From NCBI RefSeq assembly GCF_000014065.1, contig NC_008043.1:111001-175000 (forward strand): a stretch of 64,000 bases of DNA, written 5' to 3'. The DNA is from Ruegeria sp. TM1040. Lineage in GTDB: Bacteria; Pseudomonadota; Alphaproteobacteria; Rhodobacterales; Rhodobacteraceae. The notes beneath the pieces are model-generated. The model was not told the origin of the DNA and made no database searches. It was given only the letters and a program-made list of their open reading frames with translations. A program made the translations under genes and the position numbers. Shown piece after piece: positions 55,163 through 64,000 of this stretch (position 1 is the first letter of the stretch; the number at the start of each line of letters is the position of its first letter).

Positions 55163-55966
55163 TCACGTCCGGCCAATCCCCCGGGGGAGAATATCGGCAC
55201 CCTCGTGGTCAAAGGGGTCGCCTGATGGCTCCAGCAGCCCCAATGTGGCGGCCTTGGCAACCGCTTCGACGTCATTGCGCGCGCCCAGAGACCGGCGCAC
55301 CCGCGCCATATGATTGTCGACCGTCTTGGGATTGTCGCGCTCGATCTGGTGCAAGATCTCTTTCACGCGCAGACCGCGCGCCTTGAGACGCAGCACACGC
55401 AGGTTCATTTCGCTTAGCCTGGTCTGCGCGATGGTTTCCTCTGCCCAGCTGGACGACACATGGAGATGGCGTGCCAGTGCTTCGATCAGCGTGCCGTATT
55501 TTCGGTATTTCTCATCGTGTTTTGCAGCATCGCCTTTGGGATCATAAAGGCCAACAACGCCCTTGCGACCATTTGCATAGACAGGCAGGACCACGCCGCA
55601 CTTTACAAAATCATGCACGCCTTCGATGACCTCTGCATAGGGCTTTGGAATGTCGTCTTGCCGCTGCATCTGGTAAAATTGGGTTTGCAAAATCGGGCGT
55701 TTGGTCACGGCGCCCATCATCATCGCAAGATCACGCCGCCCATACCCCTGTTTCTGGTAAATCTCTCGCCATTCCGAAGACATCCCCATGCGTTTTGCAA
55801 TAAAATGATTGCTGATCGCCTGCGCGGAGCGCGCATCCAGAAAAATACCGTAGTTCACGCCCACATACCCGAACTCACCTTCCATGAAATCGGCAAAAAC
55901 ACGATACTTCTGCTCGAGCGTCGGTGCCTCGAGGATCTGAGTCATGATCTTGGGAATGTCGGACAT
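55163..55966 (-). CDS. LuxR-family regulator with degenerate autoinducer-binding domain (orphan)
   Basis: This 267-residue protein has an N-terminal autoinducer-binding-like domain (about 1-170, with GMSSEWREIYQKQGYGRRD) and a C-terminal LuxR helix-turn-helix (MNLRVLRLKARGLRVKEIL, then KTVDNHMARVRRSLGARN). The tryptophan and tyrosine of WxxxY and the following Asp are present, but the TraR proline after Asp is Leu and the second conserved tryptophan (RPILQTQF) is absent. No luxI lies in the window. It is probably a LuxR solo that binds an altered ligand or none; the neighbouring barrel and lipoprotein genes are candidate targets. Confidence 0.85.
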   Translation of the reverse strand: MSDIPKIMTQILEAPTLEQKYRVFADFMEGEFGYVGVNYGIFLDARSAQAISNHFIAKRMGMSSEWREIYQKQGYGRRDLAMMMGAVTKRPILQTQFYQMQRQDDIPKPYAEVIEGVHDFVKCGVVLPVYANGRKGVVGLYDPKGDAAKHDEKYRKYGTLIEALARHLHVSSSWAEETIAQTRLSEMNLRVLRLKARGLRVKEILHQIERDNPKTVDNHMARVRRSLGARNDVEAVAKAATLGLLEPSGDPFDHEGADILPRGIGRT

Positions 55967-56107
55967 GAAGAGCGTTGTTTTCTAATTGACGGGATTTAAC
56001 GAATCTAGCGGCGCAAACCAGAACTATAGTGCCTAATAAACTGTGGCTTATCCCGATCCTCAGGCTCTTGTTCAGTGACATCAGAGCGGCCTCAGAACGG
56101 GCGTGGG

Positions 56108-57082
56108 TTAAAACTTGGTCAGAATGAAATTGGCTCCAAAGGTCTTTTTGCGAAAATACTGTAGCGGTGAACGTGTGTCCGAATAGCTCAGATCGAATGC
56201 AAGCCTGTCGGTCAAAGGCACGGAAATGGTCACAGAGGCCGTGCGCTCATCCCGTTGCAGTCCGAGAAAGCCGCCGCCACTTGATGTGGAATATCGAAAA
56301 ACCGTCGAAACCGGGCGCCCGATCATTGAATTGGTGATCTGCATATAGGCCGATTTGTCTTCACTATGTCCTTCCCCTTCAATACGCGTCATCAATCCAA
56401 TTGCATAGGTCGCACGCGCGGTATTGACGTTATAGTTGGCGTGCACCTGCGTATAGTCTGCGTCATTTCCGTTGGTTTTAGACAGTCCCAATTGAAAAGA
56501 CTTGGGGAATTTTCCGACATCAAACACCCTACCAATCGAAATGCGGGCCGTTTCAGTCTGGGTTTTGGACAATTCCGTTTTGGACAAACCCGCCGTCACA
56601 CAGGCCTGCGCAAAGGTCCAGCTGGGCGCGTCATAGTGATAGCAGGCATTGGCCGTGGCGACCTGGCTGGCCAGATCATGTGCCAGCGCCCGGGTGTAGC
56701 GGGCCGAGAGCGCACCGGAGAGACGATGCCCCTGCGCCAGGTAATACTCCGCCCGAACACGGGCCATGACGCCCGCCTCCAGTCCGCCAATGGCGCGGTC
56801 TTTTTCCAGCACCGTGAACCTCAGGCCATTGATGTCCACAACATCATGGGGCACGCCGCCGTTGAGGTTTGAATCATACCCAAAGACCGGCATCACATTG
56901 AAGCGCCAAGTCCCCTTGGGGGCGGCCTCGACCTGACCAAACCGCACCAAAGGATCCTGCGGCACAAACACCGGGATCCCCGCAACCGCGAGCTTCATGC
57001 CGTAATAGGTCCGCAAGCGTTCATCGGCTTTGCCCCCTCCGGCAAGACACAGAGAGAGAAAAAGCACCAAAAGCTGCTTCAT
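56108..57082 (-). CDS. Predicted outer-membrane beta-barrel protein (possibly SLAM/DUF560-like barrel)
   Basis: This 324-residue exported protein has a signal peptide (MKQLLVLFLSLCLAGGGKA) and then alternating polar and hydrophobic strands, for example WRFNVMPVFGYDSNLNGG and AFDLSYSDTRSPLQYF, ending in NFILTKF with the terminal phenylalanine used for barrel assembly. The YDSNLN segment and the adjacent lipoprotein recall the barrel half of surface lipoprotein assembly modulators (Slam), but the usual N-terminal TPR region is missing. I do not recognise the family with certainty. The ATG at 57082 follows GAGGCG and gives a proper signal peptide. Confidence 0.7.
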   Translation of the reverse strand: MKQLLVLFLSLCLAGGGKADERLRTYYGMKLAVAGIPVFVPQDPLVRFGQVEAAPKGTWRFNVMPVFGYDSNLNGGVPHDVVDINGLRFTVLEKDRAIGGLEAGVMARVRAEYYLAQGHRLSGALSARYTRALAHDLASQVATANACYHYDAPSWTFAQACVTAGLSKTELSKTQTETARISIGRVFDVGKFPKSFQLGLSKTNGNDADYTQVHANYNVNTARATYAIGLMTRIEGEGHSEDKSAYMQITNSMIGRPVSTVFRYSTSSGGGFLGLQRDERTASVTISVPLTDRLAFDLSYSDTRSPLQYFRKKTFGANFILTKF

Positions 57083-57112
57083 GGATCGCCTCGGAATTTC
57101 TGAAAAAAGGAA

Positions 57113-57134
57113 GGGAAGCGGAGACCCGCTTCCC
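57113..57134 (-). terminator. Terminator/attenuator between the lipoprotein and barrel genes
   Basis: GGGAAGCGG (57113-57121) pairs with CCGCTTCCC (57126-57134). On the minus strand it is followed by TTCC and six T, so it can stop transcription after the lipoprotein gene and reduce expression of the barrel gene. Confidence 0.75.
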
Positions 57135-57158
57135 ATGACTGCAAAACAGAAGGATGGA

Positions 57159-57995
57159 TCAGTTGTCCAAGGCGCCGATCATGCCGATGTTGGCGCCAAA
57201 AGGCTGGTTTGCATCCGTATAGGCGTGGCCTGTGATCAGCTCTGGCGCACTGGTACTGCCAGCCACGGCGGTGCTTCCGGCCAGGGACAGAAGCGCCTCG
57301 CCCGAGGCGCTCTGGGTTGCTGTCGTGAACACCACTGAGCCCGTGACCTGCTGGCTTGCAGCGTCATAGGTCAGGGTATTGCTGCCGCTGGCCTCATTGA
57401 TAAACGTCTGGGCGCTGGTCGGGTCATAGACGATCAGATCTGCCTGCCCGGTGCTGCCATTGACCACGATATTGACCGCGCCCTCTTCGTAGTTGACGCC
57501 ATCAACCTCGCCGTTCCACTGCCCCCAGTAGCCCACCGAGCCCACAACCGCAGCCGTCGCCGCGTTGCTGCCACGTGTCTCGATCGCCACCAGCGCATCA
57601 TTCGGATCATAGAGCCGGTAGGTCTCTACCATTGCGCCATCAATGCCGCTGATCCGATCGCGAGTGATCTTGTGGCCATTGGCCGCGATGGAGGCCACAA
57701 CCGTACGCTCCACTTCGGTTTCCCAACGGTTCACGCCTTGCTGGGCCAGAACGTCCACGCCATTGCTCAGCCCCGGCAGAGTCTTGTTGACCGTCGAGGG
57801 CGTATCGCCAGCGGCATTGTAGACGGCGACCACATCGTTGTAGCCCGCGTCTTTGGTCACAACCGCGCCCATCGGTGTGGTTCTGACCGTCAGTGCCTGT
57901 CCCGTCTGCGGCGTCGCAGTCGTTCCCCCGGTTGTGCCGCCGCCCGAGCAGGCAGCAACCAAAGGCAGCAAGGTCAGCATCATGTATTTTTTCAT
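57159..57995 (-). CDS. Lipoprotein of unknown function with predicted beta-rich fold
   Basis: This 278-residue protein starts MKKYMMLTLLPLVAACSGGG, a lipoprotein signal with lipobox LVAAC, so Cys16 is the lipidated residue. A glycine/threonine-rich linker precedes a beta-rich body with GYWGQWNGEVDGVNYEEG and GQADLIVYDP. The body loosely resembles the eight-stranded barrel of TbpB-like surface lipoproteins but lacks their usual ending. It is next to the barrel gene and has a perfect 24-bp palindrome upstream. Its function is unknown. Confidence 0.72.
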   Translation of the reverse strand: MKKYMMLTLLPLVAACSGGGTTGGTTATPQTGQALTVRTTPMGAVVTKDAGYNDVVAVYNAAGDTPSTVNKTLPGLSNGVDVLAQQGVNRWETEVERTVVASIAANGHKITRDRISGIDGAMVETYRLYDPNDALVAIETRGSNAATAAVVGSVGYWGQWNGEVDGVNYEEGAVNIVVNGSTGQADLIVYDPTSAQTFINEASGSNTLTYDAASQQVTGSVVFTTATQSASGEALLSLAGSTAVAGSTSAPELITGHAYTDANQPFGANIGMIGALDN

Positions 57996-58131
57996 TTTTC
58001 CTCTCAAATCGTCATCCGTTGCAATGTGGATAAACCGCTTGAATGCCCCAGCATTTATGCCGCGCGTGCCGCATGGGCGCGCGAGGATCCACGTCCAGAA
58101 GTCGTTGGATAGCCGCGGGTTTGAGAGGGTT

Positions 58132-58155
58132 GAATATGGGGAATTCCCCATATTC
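58132..58155. promoter_or_regulatory. Perfect 24-bp palindrome upstream of the lipoprotein gene
   Basis: Half-site GAATATGGGGAA is followed immediately by its exact reverse complement, with no spacer. It lies 137 bases upstream of the lipoprotein start and 123 bases past the DMT transporter stop. It may be an operator for a dimeric regulator such as the nearby LuxR-type protein, or a stem-loop ending the transporter transcript; there is no T run of note beside it. Confidence 0.75.
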
Positions 58156-58277
58156 GAGGGAGACATGCACAAGGAAAAGTTTGTGTAGGGGTTTGTTTTT
58201 GAGCCGTTTTCGCGGTGCGTGACACAAGCGTATGCGCTCTGCGCTGCCGAGGCCCTGAACCGATGCGACCCTCAGCC

Positions 58278-59225
58278 TCAGCCTCGGTTGGTGAGCGCGA
58301 CACCGAGGATAACTACGCCGCCGCCAGCAAGCATCGCAGCGGTCAGGGGCTCACTCAGGATCACAAAACCCAGAAGCACGCCCGCACAGGGAACCAGATT
58401 GTTGAAAACCGCCGCCCGCCCGGCGCCGAGCGCACGGATGCCTTCGGAATACCAAACGAAGGGGACGACAGTCCCGCCAATCGCAAGATAAAAAAGCGCG
58501 GCGGCCACATCGAGGCGCAGGCCCTGCGGCGCTGGCCCGTGCCCAGACCAGTACACCGACCAGAGCAGAGCCCCCGCCAATATCGCAAACCCCCAGAGCG
58601 CGGCATATGTGGTCGCCGCCAGAGCGCTGAGCTGCCGCATCGCACTGCGACCAATCACCGTGTAGCCCACCCAACTCAACACAGCGCCGCACATATAGGC
58701 CTCACCGCGCCCAAAATGCATCGAGACATGCAGGAGATCGCCCTTACTGATGACGACCAGTGCACCAAACAGCGCTACGAGAATGCCCGCGACCTGCCGC
58801 AGTGTCATCCTCTCCTGCCCGAAAACAACCATGACAACGGTGACAGAGATCGGGTTGAAAGTCACAAACAATGCGGTGCGCGATGCGGGCATCTCGGTCA
58901 GCGCCGCAAAGAAGAACAGGTTGTAAGACACAACGCCGGTCAGACCGAGCCCGAGGGTCAGCCCCAGCTGGCTGAGGGTGAGGCGCGGCAGGCCGCCTTC
59001 GACGCAGCGGGTCAGCACAAGCAGGCAAAGCACGGCGATTCCAAACCGCCCGGTTGCCGAGGCCAGCGGATCAAGCTGTCCCGCCAATGCGCGTCCGGCC
59101 ACAAAGGTGCCGCCCCAGAAAACCGCAGTTGCGGTGAGTTTTGCATAAAGCGCCGCCGTGGGGAGCGGCAGCGCGGTATCGGGTGAGAAGGCCATCTGAA
59201 CCACCATGAGAATCAAGATGGACAT
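58278..59225 (-). CDS. EamA/DMT-family transporter
   Basis: This 315-residue inner-membrane protein has ten hydrophobic helices in two EamA repeats, starting LYAKLTATAVFWGGTFVAGR, and typical segments FFFAALTEMPASRTALFVTF and SWVGYTVIGR. It exports metabolites or drugs. The ATG at 59225 is used here, although a start at 59195 (MAFSPDTA) would leave more room for the divergent promoter. The LysR gene at 59270 is its likely regulator. Confidence 0.9.
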   Translation of the reverse strand: MSILILMVVQMAFSPDTALPLPTAALYAKLTATAVFWGGTFVAGRALAGQLDPLASATGRFGIAVLCLLVLTRCVEGGLPRLTLSQLGLTLGLGLTGVVSYNLFFFAALTEMPASRTALFVTFNPISVTVVMVVFGQERMTLRQVAGILVALFGALVVISKGDLLHVSMHFGRGEAYMCGAVLSWVGYTVIGRSAMRQLSALAATTYAALWGFAILAGALLWSVYWSGHGPAPQGLRLDVAAALFYLAIGGTVVPFVWYSEGIRALGAGRAAVFNNLVPCAGVLLGFVILSEPLTAAMLAGGGVVILGVALTNRG

Positions 59226-59244
59226 TCAATTTCACTTATGGAAA

Positions 59245-59260
59245 CTAATACGCAAATTAG
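59245..59260. promoter_or_regulatory. LysR-type operator between DMT transporter and LysR gene
   Basis: CTAAT (59245-59249) and ATTAG (59256-59260) form an inverted repeat with six bases between, the size of a LysR regulatory site, in the 44-base gap between the divergent genes. Confidence 0.55.
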
Positions 59261-59269
59261 GATTCATTC

Positions 59270-60157
59270 ATGACATTCGGTCAGCTCGAAATCTTCGTTG
59301 CACTTTCCGAGGCCCAGAGCTTTACCCTCACCGCACGCCGTCTCGGGATCAGTCAGCCTGCGGTGTCTCACGCGCTGAAATCTCTCGAGACCGCGCTGAA
59401 TGTCAGCCTGTTCGACCGTCAGGGGTCGCAGATCGTGCTGACACCGATTGGAGCACAACTGCTTGAACGCGCGCGCGAAATTCTTGGCCTGTCGCGCACC
59501 ATGCAACAGGAGGCGGCCTCTTTTCGCGGCCTGGACACCGGCAGCCTGCGCATCGGCTCTTTTGGGGCAACATCTTCGTTGCAACTTCTTCCAGATCTCA
59601 TGAGCGCGTTTCACCGCGCCTACCCCGGCATCGACGTGTTCATCGAGGAAGCCGCCGACGACATCATCGTCAAATGGCTCGAAGAACGCCGCATCGACAT
59701 GGGATTTGTGGTGCTGCCAGATGATCGGTTTGAGACCATTCCGATTGCGACAGACCAATTTGTCGCCCTGGTGCCGAGACAGAGCGCACTTGCAAAACAG
59801 GAGCGCGTGACCCTGAGTGATCTGTGCAATGATCCCTTCATCATGCCTGAATCCGGGTCCGTCAAAATTGTGAGCGCGCTTTTTGCCGCTGCGGGACTTA
59901 CACCCCAAACGCGCTACCGCACCTCGCAGCTTTTGAGCACGCTGTCGATGGTTGGCCGGGGCCAAGGTGTGTCTGTTGTTGCAGAGATGGCCGTTCCTGC
60001 GGCGCACCCTGACAACCCTTGGGTCATCCGGCCCCTTTCGCCTGCGCATCCCCGCATGATCGGTCTCGCCCTTCACCCTACTGCGGTTCGCTCTCCGGCG
60101 GTCACGGCCTTTCTCAGGATCGCAAAGACTCTTCGGACCCGCCCAAAGTGCGCTTAA
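59270..60157 (+). CDS. LysR family transcriptional regulator
   Basis: This 295-residue protein has the LysR N-terminal helix-turn-helix (FTLTARRLGISQPAVSHALKS) and a periplasmic-binding-like effector domain. It is divergent from the DMT transporter and shares a short promoter region with it, so it probably controls that exporter. The effector is unknown. Confidence 0.93.
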   Translation: MTFGQLEIFVALSEAQSFTLTARRLGISQPAVSHALKSLETALNVSLFDRQGSQIVLTPIGAQLLERAREILGLSRTMQQEAASFRGLDTGSLRIGSFGATSSLQLLPDLMSAFHRAYPGIDVFIEEAADDIIVKWLEERRIDMGFVVLPDDRFETIPIATDQFVALVPRQSALAKQERVTLSDLCNDPFIMPESGSVKIVSALFAAAGLTPQTRYRTSQLLSTLSMVGRGQGVSVVAEMAVPAAHPDNPWVIRPLSPAHPRMIGLALHPTAVRSPAVTAFLRIAKTLRTRPKCA

Positions 60158-60206
60158 GGAGGCGACACAGGAGCTCGGCAGACACAAGCACTGGTCGGCG
60201 CCAACG

Positions 60207-61082
60207 CTAGGACATGGTATCCAGAGCCACAACCGGCTCGCGGCTGCGCAGAGATCGTGCGGCTGTGGCGATCTGCGCTGTCAAATCGCCCAGCACCGAA
60301 GAAGGGTGATAAACCGCATTGCAGGCCAGTTCCATCTCCGGGACGCCTTGAACCGGGAACAGATGCCCGTGCTGGATGTCCTCGACAACCATCGAGACCG
60401 GAAAAAAGGCGATGCCCCCGCGTTTCCGGAGATAGCGAAGCCCCATCGCGCAGTTGCCCATCATGATATGCTGTCCGGCGTGGCCGGAAAGATGCCGCGC
60501 GACAAAGGCATCATACTGCCCACCCAACTGGAAATTCATAAAAAGAGGCAGGTCGCTTTGGCCCAGATCAAAAGGCTCTGACCCCACAAGAACAAGCCTC
60601 TCGGCCGGGAGCGCAACGCCGGTCAGATCCGGGGCTGGCTGTTCATGGGTCAAGGCAAAATCCAGCACACCGTTGCGGATCGCATCCTGAACATTCATCT
60701 CATGATCGAAGTTGAGCGCAAGCGGCAGCGCGCCCAGGGTCTCTTCCACCCAGATCACGAGGTCCACAAGTTGCTGGTCCCAAATGCTGAGCTGCCCCCC
60801 GAGCCGCAAGGGTACGCGCCCAGCGTAGAAATGCCGCGCATCCTTGGAAATCGTGGTCCAGGTGCTGGCGATGGCCTCCGCTCCGGGCAAGAGGAAGCGT
60901 CCCGCCTCGGTCAGCTCCGCCCCCCTTCGCCCCCGTTCGAAGAGCCGCAGATCCAGCTCTTCTTCAAGCTGTCGGACCCGCGCACTGACGGCGGCCTGCG
61001 TCACGTTGAGTTGCCGCGCGGCGGCATGGAAATTTCCAAGCCGGGCCACCGCAAGAAAGGTCTGTATCTGGGCAAACGTCAT
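60207..61082 (-). CDS. LysR family transcriptional regulator
   Basis: This 291-residue regulator has the helix-turn-helix FHAAARQLNVTQAAVSARVRQL and the linker DLRLFERGRRG, followed by the effector domain. It is divergent from the HD-domain gene at 61197 with 114 bases between, making that gene the probable target. Its short intergenic region toward 60157 converges with the other LysR gene. Confidence 0.93.
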   Translation of the reverse strand: MTFAQIQTFLAVARLGNFHAAARQLNVTQAAVSARVRQLEEELDLRLFERGRRGAELTEAGRFLLPGAEAIASTWTTISKDARHFYAGRVPLRLGGQLSIWDQQLVDLVIWVEETLGALPLALNFDHEMNVQDAIRNGVLDFALTHEQPAPDLTGVALPAERLVLVGSEPFDLGQSDLPLFMNFQLGGQYDAFVARHLSGHAGQHIMMGNCAMGLRYLRKRGGIAFFPVSMVVEDIQHGHLFPVQGVPEMELACNAVYHPSSVLGDLTAQIATAARSLRSREPVVALDTMS

Positions 61083-61196
61083 ATTTGATAAACATCTTCG
61101 ATCATTGAGCCAAAATCAATTTGCTTTTTTTCTCATATCTCTGGGCATACCGTCGATTGCACAGGAGCAGCCTGCCATCAGAGAAGGATACCGCGC

Positions 61197-61787
61197 ATGC
61201 TTGATAAAACGCATCGGCCCACATGGACCCGCATGGAAGACGCAAGCAAAGAGGATTTTCTGGCCGTTATGGCCTATGACGATCACTTCAACGCGGGCTT
61301 GGTGGACCGCTTGATTGCGGCGTTGATCTCGCTTGACGAGGATTGGACGCCCTATCCGATCAATCGCTATCAGCACTCTCTGCAGGCCGCGAGCCGCGCC
61401 TATGAGGACGGCGCCGAGGAAGAGATAGTCGTTGCCGCCCTGATCCATGACATTGGCGATATTCTTTCACCGTACAATCATGGGGAAGTGGCCGCCGCAA
61501 TTGCCAAGCCGTATATGTCGGAGAAAGCGTGCTGGATCCTCAAACATCACTGCGTTTTTCAGGGGTATTATTACAACCATCACCTCGGAGGAGATCGCCT
61601 CGCACGGGAGAGATACAAAGACAGCCCCTATTACGACGCCTGTGTGTACTTCTGCCATAATTACGATCAGAACGCGTTTGACCCTGCGTACGCGACCAAG
61701 CCTCTTGAGTTTTTCGAGCCTATGCTGCGGCGGGTCTTTTCAAACGCGGGCGGGCATATTGAGTTGAACGAGACGCGGGACGCGTGA
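61197..61787 (+). CDS. HD-domain protein, possible PhnZ/TmpB-like diiron oxygenase
   Basis: This 196-residue protein has an HD core: His60 in RYQHSLQ, His84-Asp85 in ALIHDIGD, His95 in NHGE, His117/118 in LKHHC and Asp157 in NYDQ. The His60 to His84 spacing of 24 matches the phosphonate-cleaving oxygenase PhnZ, and the FQGYYYNHH segment is typical of a subfamily linked in the literature to mixed-valent diiron oxygenases. A plain phosphohydrolase is the alternative. It is divergent from a LysR gene. No Fe/2OG partner (PhnY or TmpA) is adjacent, so the substrate is not known. Confidence 0.8.
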   Translation: MLDKTHRPTWTRMEDASKEDFLAVMAYDDHFNAGLVDRLIAALISLDEDWTPYPINRYQHSLQAASRAYEDGAEEEIVVAALIHDIGDILSPYNHGEVAAAIAKPYMSEKACWILKHHCVFQGYYYNHHLGGDRLARERYKDSPYYDACVYFCHNYDQNAFDPAYATKPLEFFEPMLRRVFSNAGGHIELNETRDA

Positions 61788-61847
61788 GGTTTTGGCTTTT
61801 TGGGGCCCTGACTTTTGCTTTCGTTCGCAACCTTTCGCGACCTGCGC

Positions 61848-61937
61848 CTTGGCGCTCATCCCGGCTTGGTGCTCCTTCAAGATGCCAATGATCTGCTCTT
61901 CGCTGAATCGACTTTTCCGCATTGTCTGTCTCGTCAT
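61848..61937 (-). pseudogene. IS3-family transposase OrfA fragment
   Basis: On the minus strand the first 30 codons read MTRQTMRKSRFSEEQIIGIL and then KEHQAGMSAK, the N-terminus of IS3/IS407-type OrfA. After that the reading continues as unrelated sequence and ends within the antisense of the HD gene. The helix-turn-helix second half, the leucine zipper and OrfB are missing. It is a remnant of an insertion near the rRNA operon end. Confidence 0.8.
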
Positions 61938-62063
61938 GTGGAGAACAGGCTAACTTCAAAACGCGGACATTTCATGAGAGCACGTCACGTTGTTTTTCGT
62001 TTTCTCGAACGCGATTTTCCCCGCGGATGCGAGGTTTAGTTTGTTGTAATCATGTATTTGATT

Positions 62064-62140
<77 letters not shown>

Positions 62141-62175
62141 TTGTTTGTTTTGTTTTTTTGTTTAGAGAGGATTTA

Positions 62176-62323
62176 TTTGGGTTCTTATTAGGTTTGGCGG
62201 TGCCCTACTCTCCCACACCTTAAGATGCAGTACCATCGGCGCAACAGCGCTTAACTTCCGGGTTCGGGAAGGGACCGGGTGTTTCGCTTGTGCTTTGGCC
62301 ACCAAACCGAATAAGAACCCAAA
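62176..62323 (-). other. Processing stem enclosing 5S rRNA
   Basis: The 22 bases at 62176-62197 (start TTTGGGTTCTTATT) and at 62302-62323 are reverse complements with one mismatch. Together they form a long duplex that extends the 5S terminal stem on both sides, a likely site for RNase processing of the rRNA precursor. Confidence 0.75.
62192..62306 (-). rRNA. rrf: 5S ribosomal RNA
   Basis: The minus strand starts TTTGGTGGCCAAAGC and contains the conserved AACACCCGGTCCC and GAACCCGGAAGTTAAGC segments, ending GCACCGCCAAACC. The length of about 115 bases and the position between 23S and tRNA-fMet are standard. End positions are approximate by a few bases. Confidence 0.94.
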
Positions 62324-62447
62324 GCTGCACTCGCGAAGCGAGTTCAGACGGTGGCCGGAAGCGATATGCCGGAGGCAAATCGCGTGGCCACACCTGAGTT
62401 ATGTCACAGAACATGTATGTTCTGCTTCATTTCAGTTTTATCAACGT

Positions 62448-62495
62448 GTTGATGATTTTCATCATCAACGTGTTGACCCCTTTATGAGGGTCAAC
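62448..62495 (-). other. Two hairpins in the 23S-5S spacer
   Basis: GTTGATGAT (62448-62456) pairs with ATCATCAAC (62461-62469), and GTTGACCC (62472-62479) pairs with GGGTCAAC (62488-62495). A direct repeat TCAACGTGTTGA (62441 and 62464) overlaps them. They are probable RNase III processing signals between 23S and 5S. Confidence 0.6.
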
Positions 62496-62549
62496 GAGTT
62501 GTCCAAGTTTTGTTTTTGCTTTTTGGTTTTTGGCTGTCTTTTACTGGAT

Positions 62550-64000
<1,451 letters not shown>

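Overview
The window looks like a chromosomal segment of a marine Roseobacter-group alphaproteobacterium (Rhodobacteraceae; Ruegeria, Phaeobacter or Leisingera type). This is inferred from the moderately high GC, the rRNA order 23S-5S-tRNA-fMet, the malyl-CoA lyase of the ethylmalonyl-CoA pathway, the Hint-domain protein, the DgcN/DgcA pair and the large number of periplasmic binding-protein transporters. No prophage, plasmid, CRISPR or intact insertion sequence is visible.

Layout. 1-265: the start of a flagellin gene on the minus strand. 842-3946: a diheme cytochrome c peroxidase-like gene and a GGDEF-EAL protein. 3961-6723: a TMADH/DgcA-type flavin oxidoreductase divergent from a TetR regulator, with two matching palindromes between them. 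6760-13948: a peptide/nickel-type ABC transporter with two tandem binding proteins. 14313-17669: an isoquinoline oxidoreductase-like molybdenum hydroxylase with its own diheme cytochrome. 17830-28032: an amino-sugar (GlcNAc/MurNAc, peptidoglycan or chitin breakdown) locus, with nagA, a NagB-II type isomerase/deaminase, a GntR regulator and a BadF-type kinase facing murQ, a sugar ABC transporter and a dehydrogenase. 28179-34243: scattered housekeeping and regulatory genes (betI-like, Hint protein, accA, AraC-GyrI fusion, LysE, Lrp, VOC). 34368-38581: malyl-CoA lyase divergent from a D-glutamate/D-amino-acid catabolic operon (dgcN, dgcA, D-amino acid aminotransferase). 38646-42709: extradiol dioxygenase-like, DUF1244, Ca/Na antiporter and FG-GAP/ASPIC genes. 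42696-47299: a ROK regulator divergent from a xylose-type ABC transporter. 47482-54367: two chemoreceptors flanking an orphan type I periplasmic binding protein. 54490-61787: a small P-loop kinase, an orphan LuxR-type regulator, a beta-barrel plus lipoprotein pair with a perfect 24-bp palindrome upstream, a DMT transporter and two LysR genes, the second divergent from an HD-domain protein. 61848-64000: an IS3 remnant, then tRNA-fMet, 5S and part of 23S on the minus strand.

How it works together. Much of the window is uptake and catabolism of cell-wall and detrital compounds: amino sugars, D-amino acids, peptides, xylose and N-methylated compounds. Most systems have an adjacent, usually divergent, regulator. 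A repeated design is a binding-protein gene followed by a strong intercistronic hairpin; five such junctions occur here. The least explained parts are the 55.1-58.3 kb LuxR/barrel/lipoprotein locus, the HD-domain protein whose histidine/aspartate pattern resembles diiron oxygenases, and two gene-free stretches with strong secondary structure (33.3-33.9 kb and 49.7-50.4 kb).
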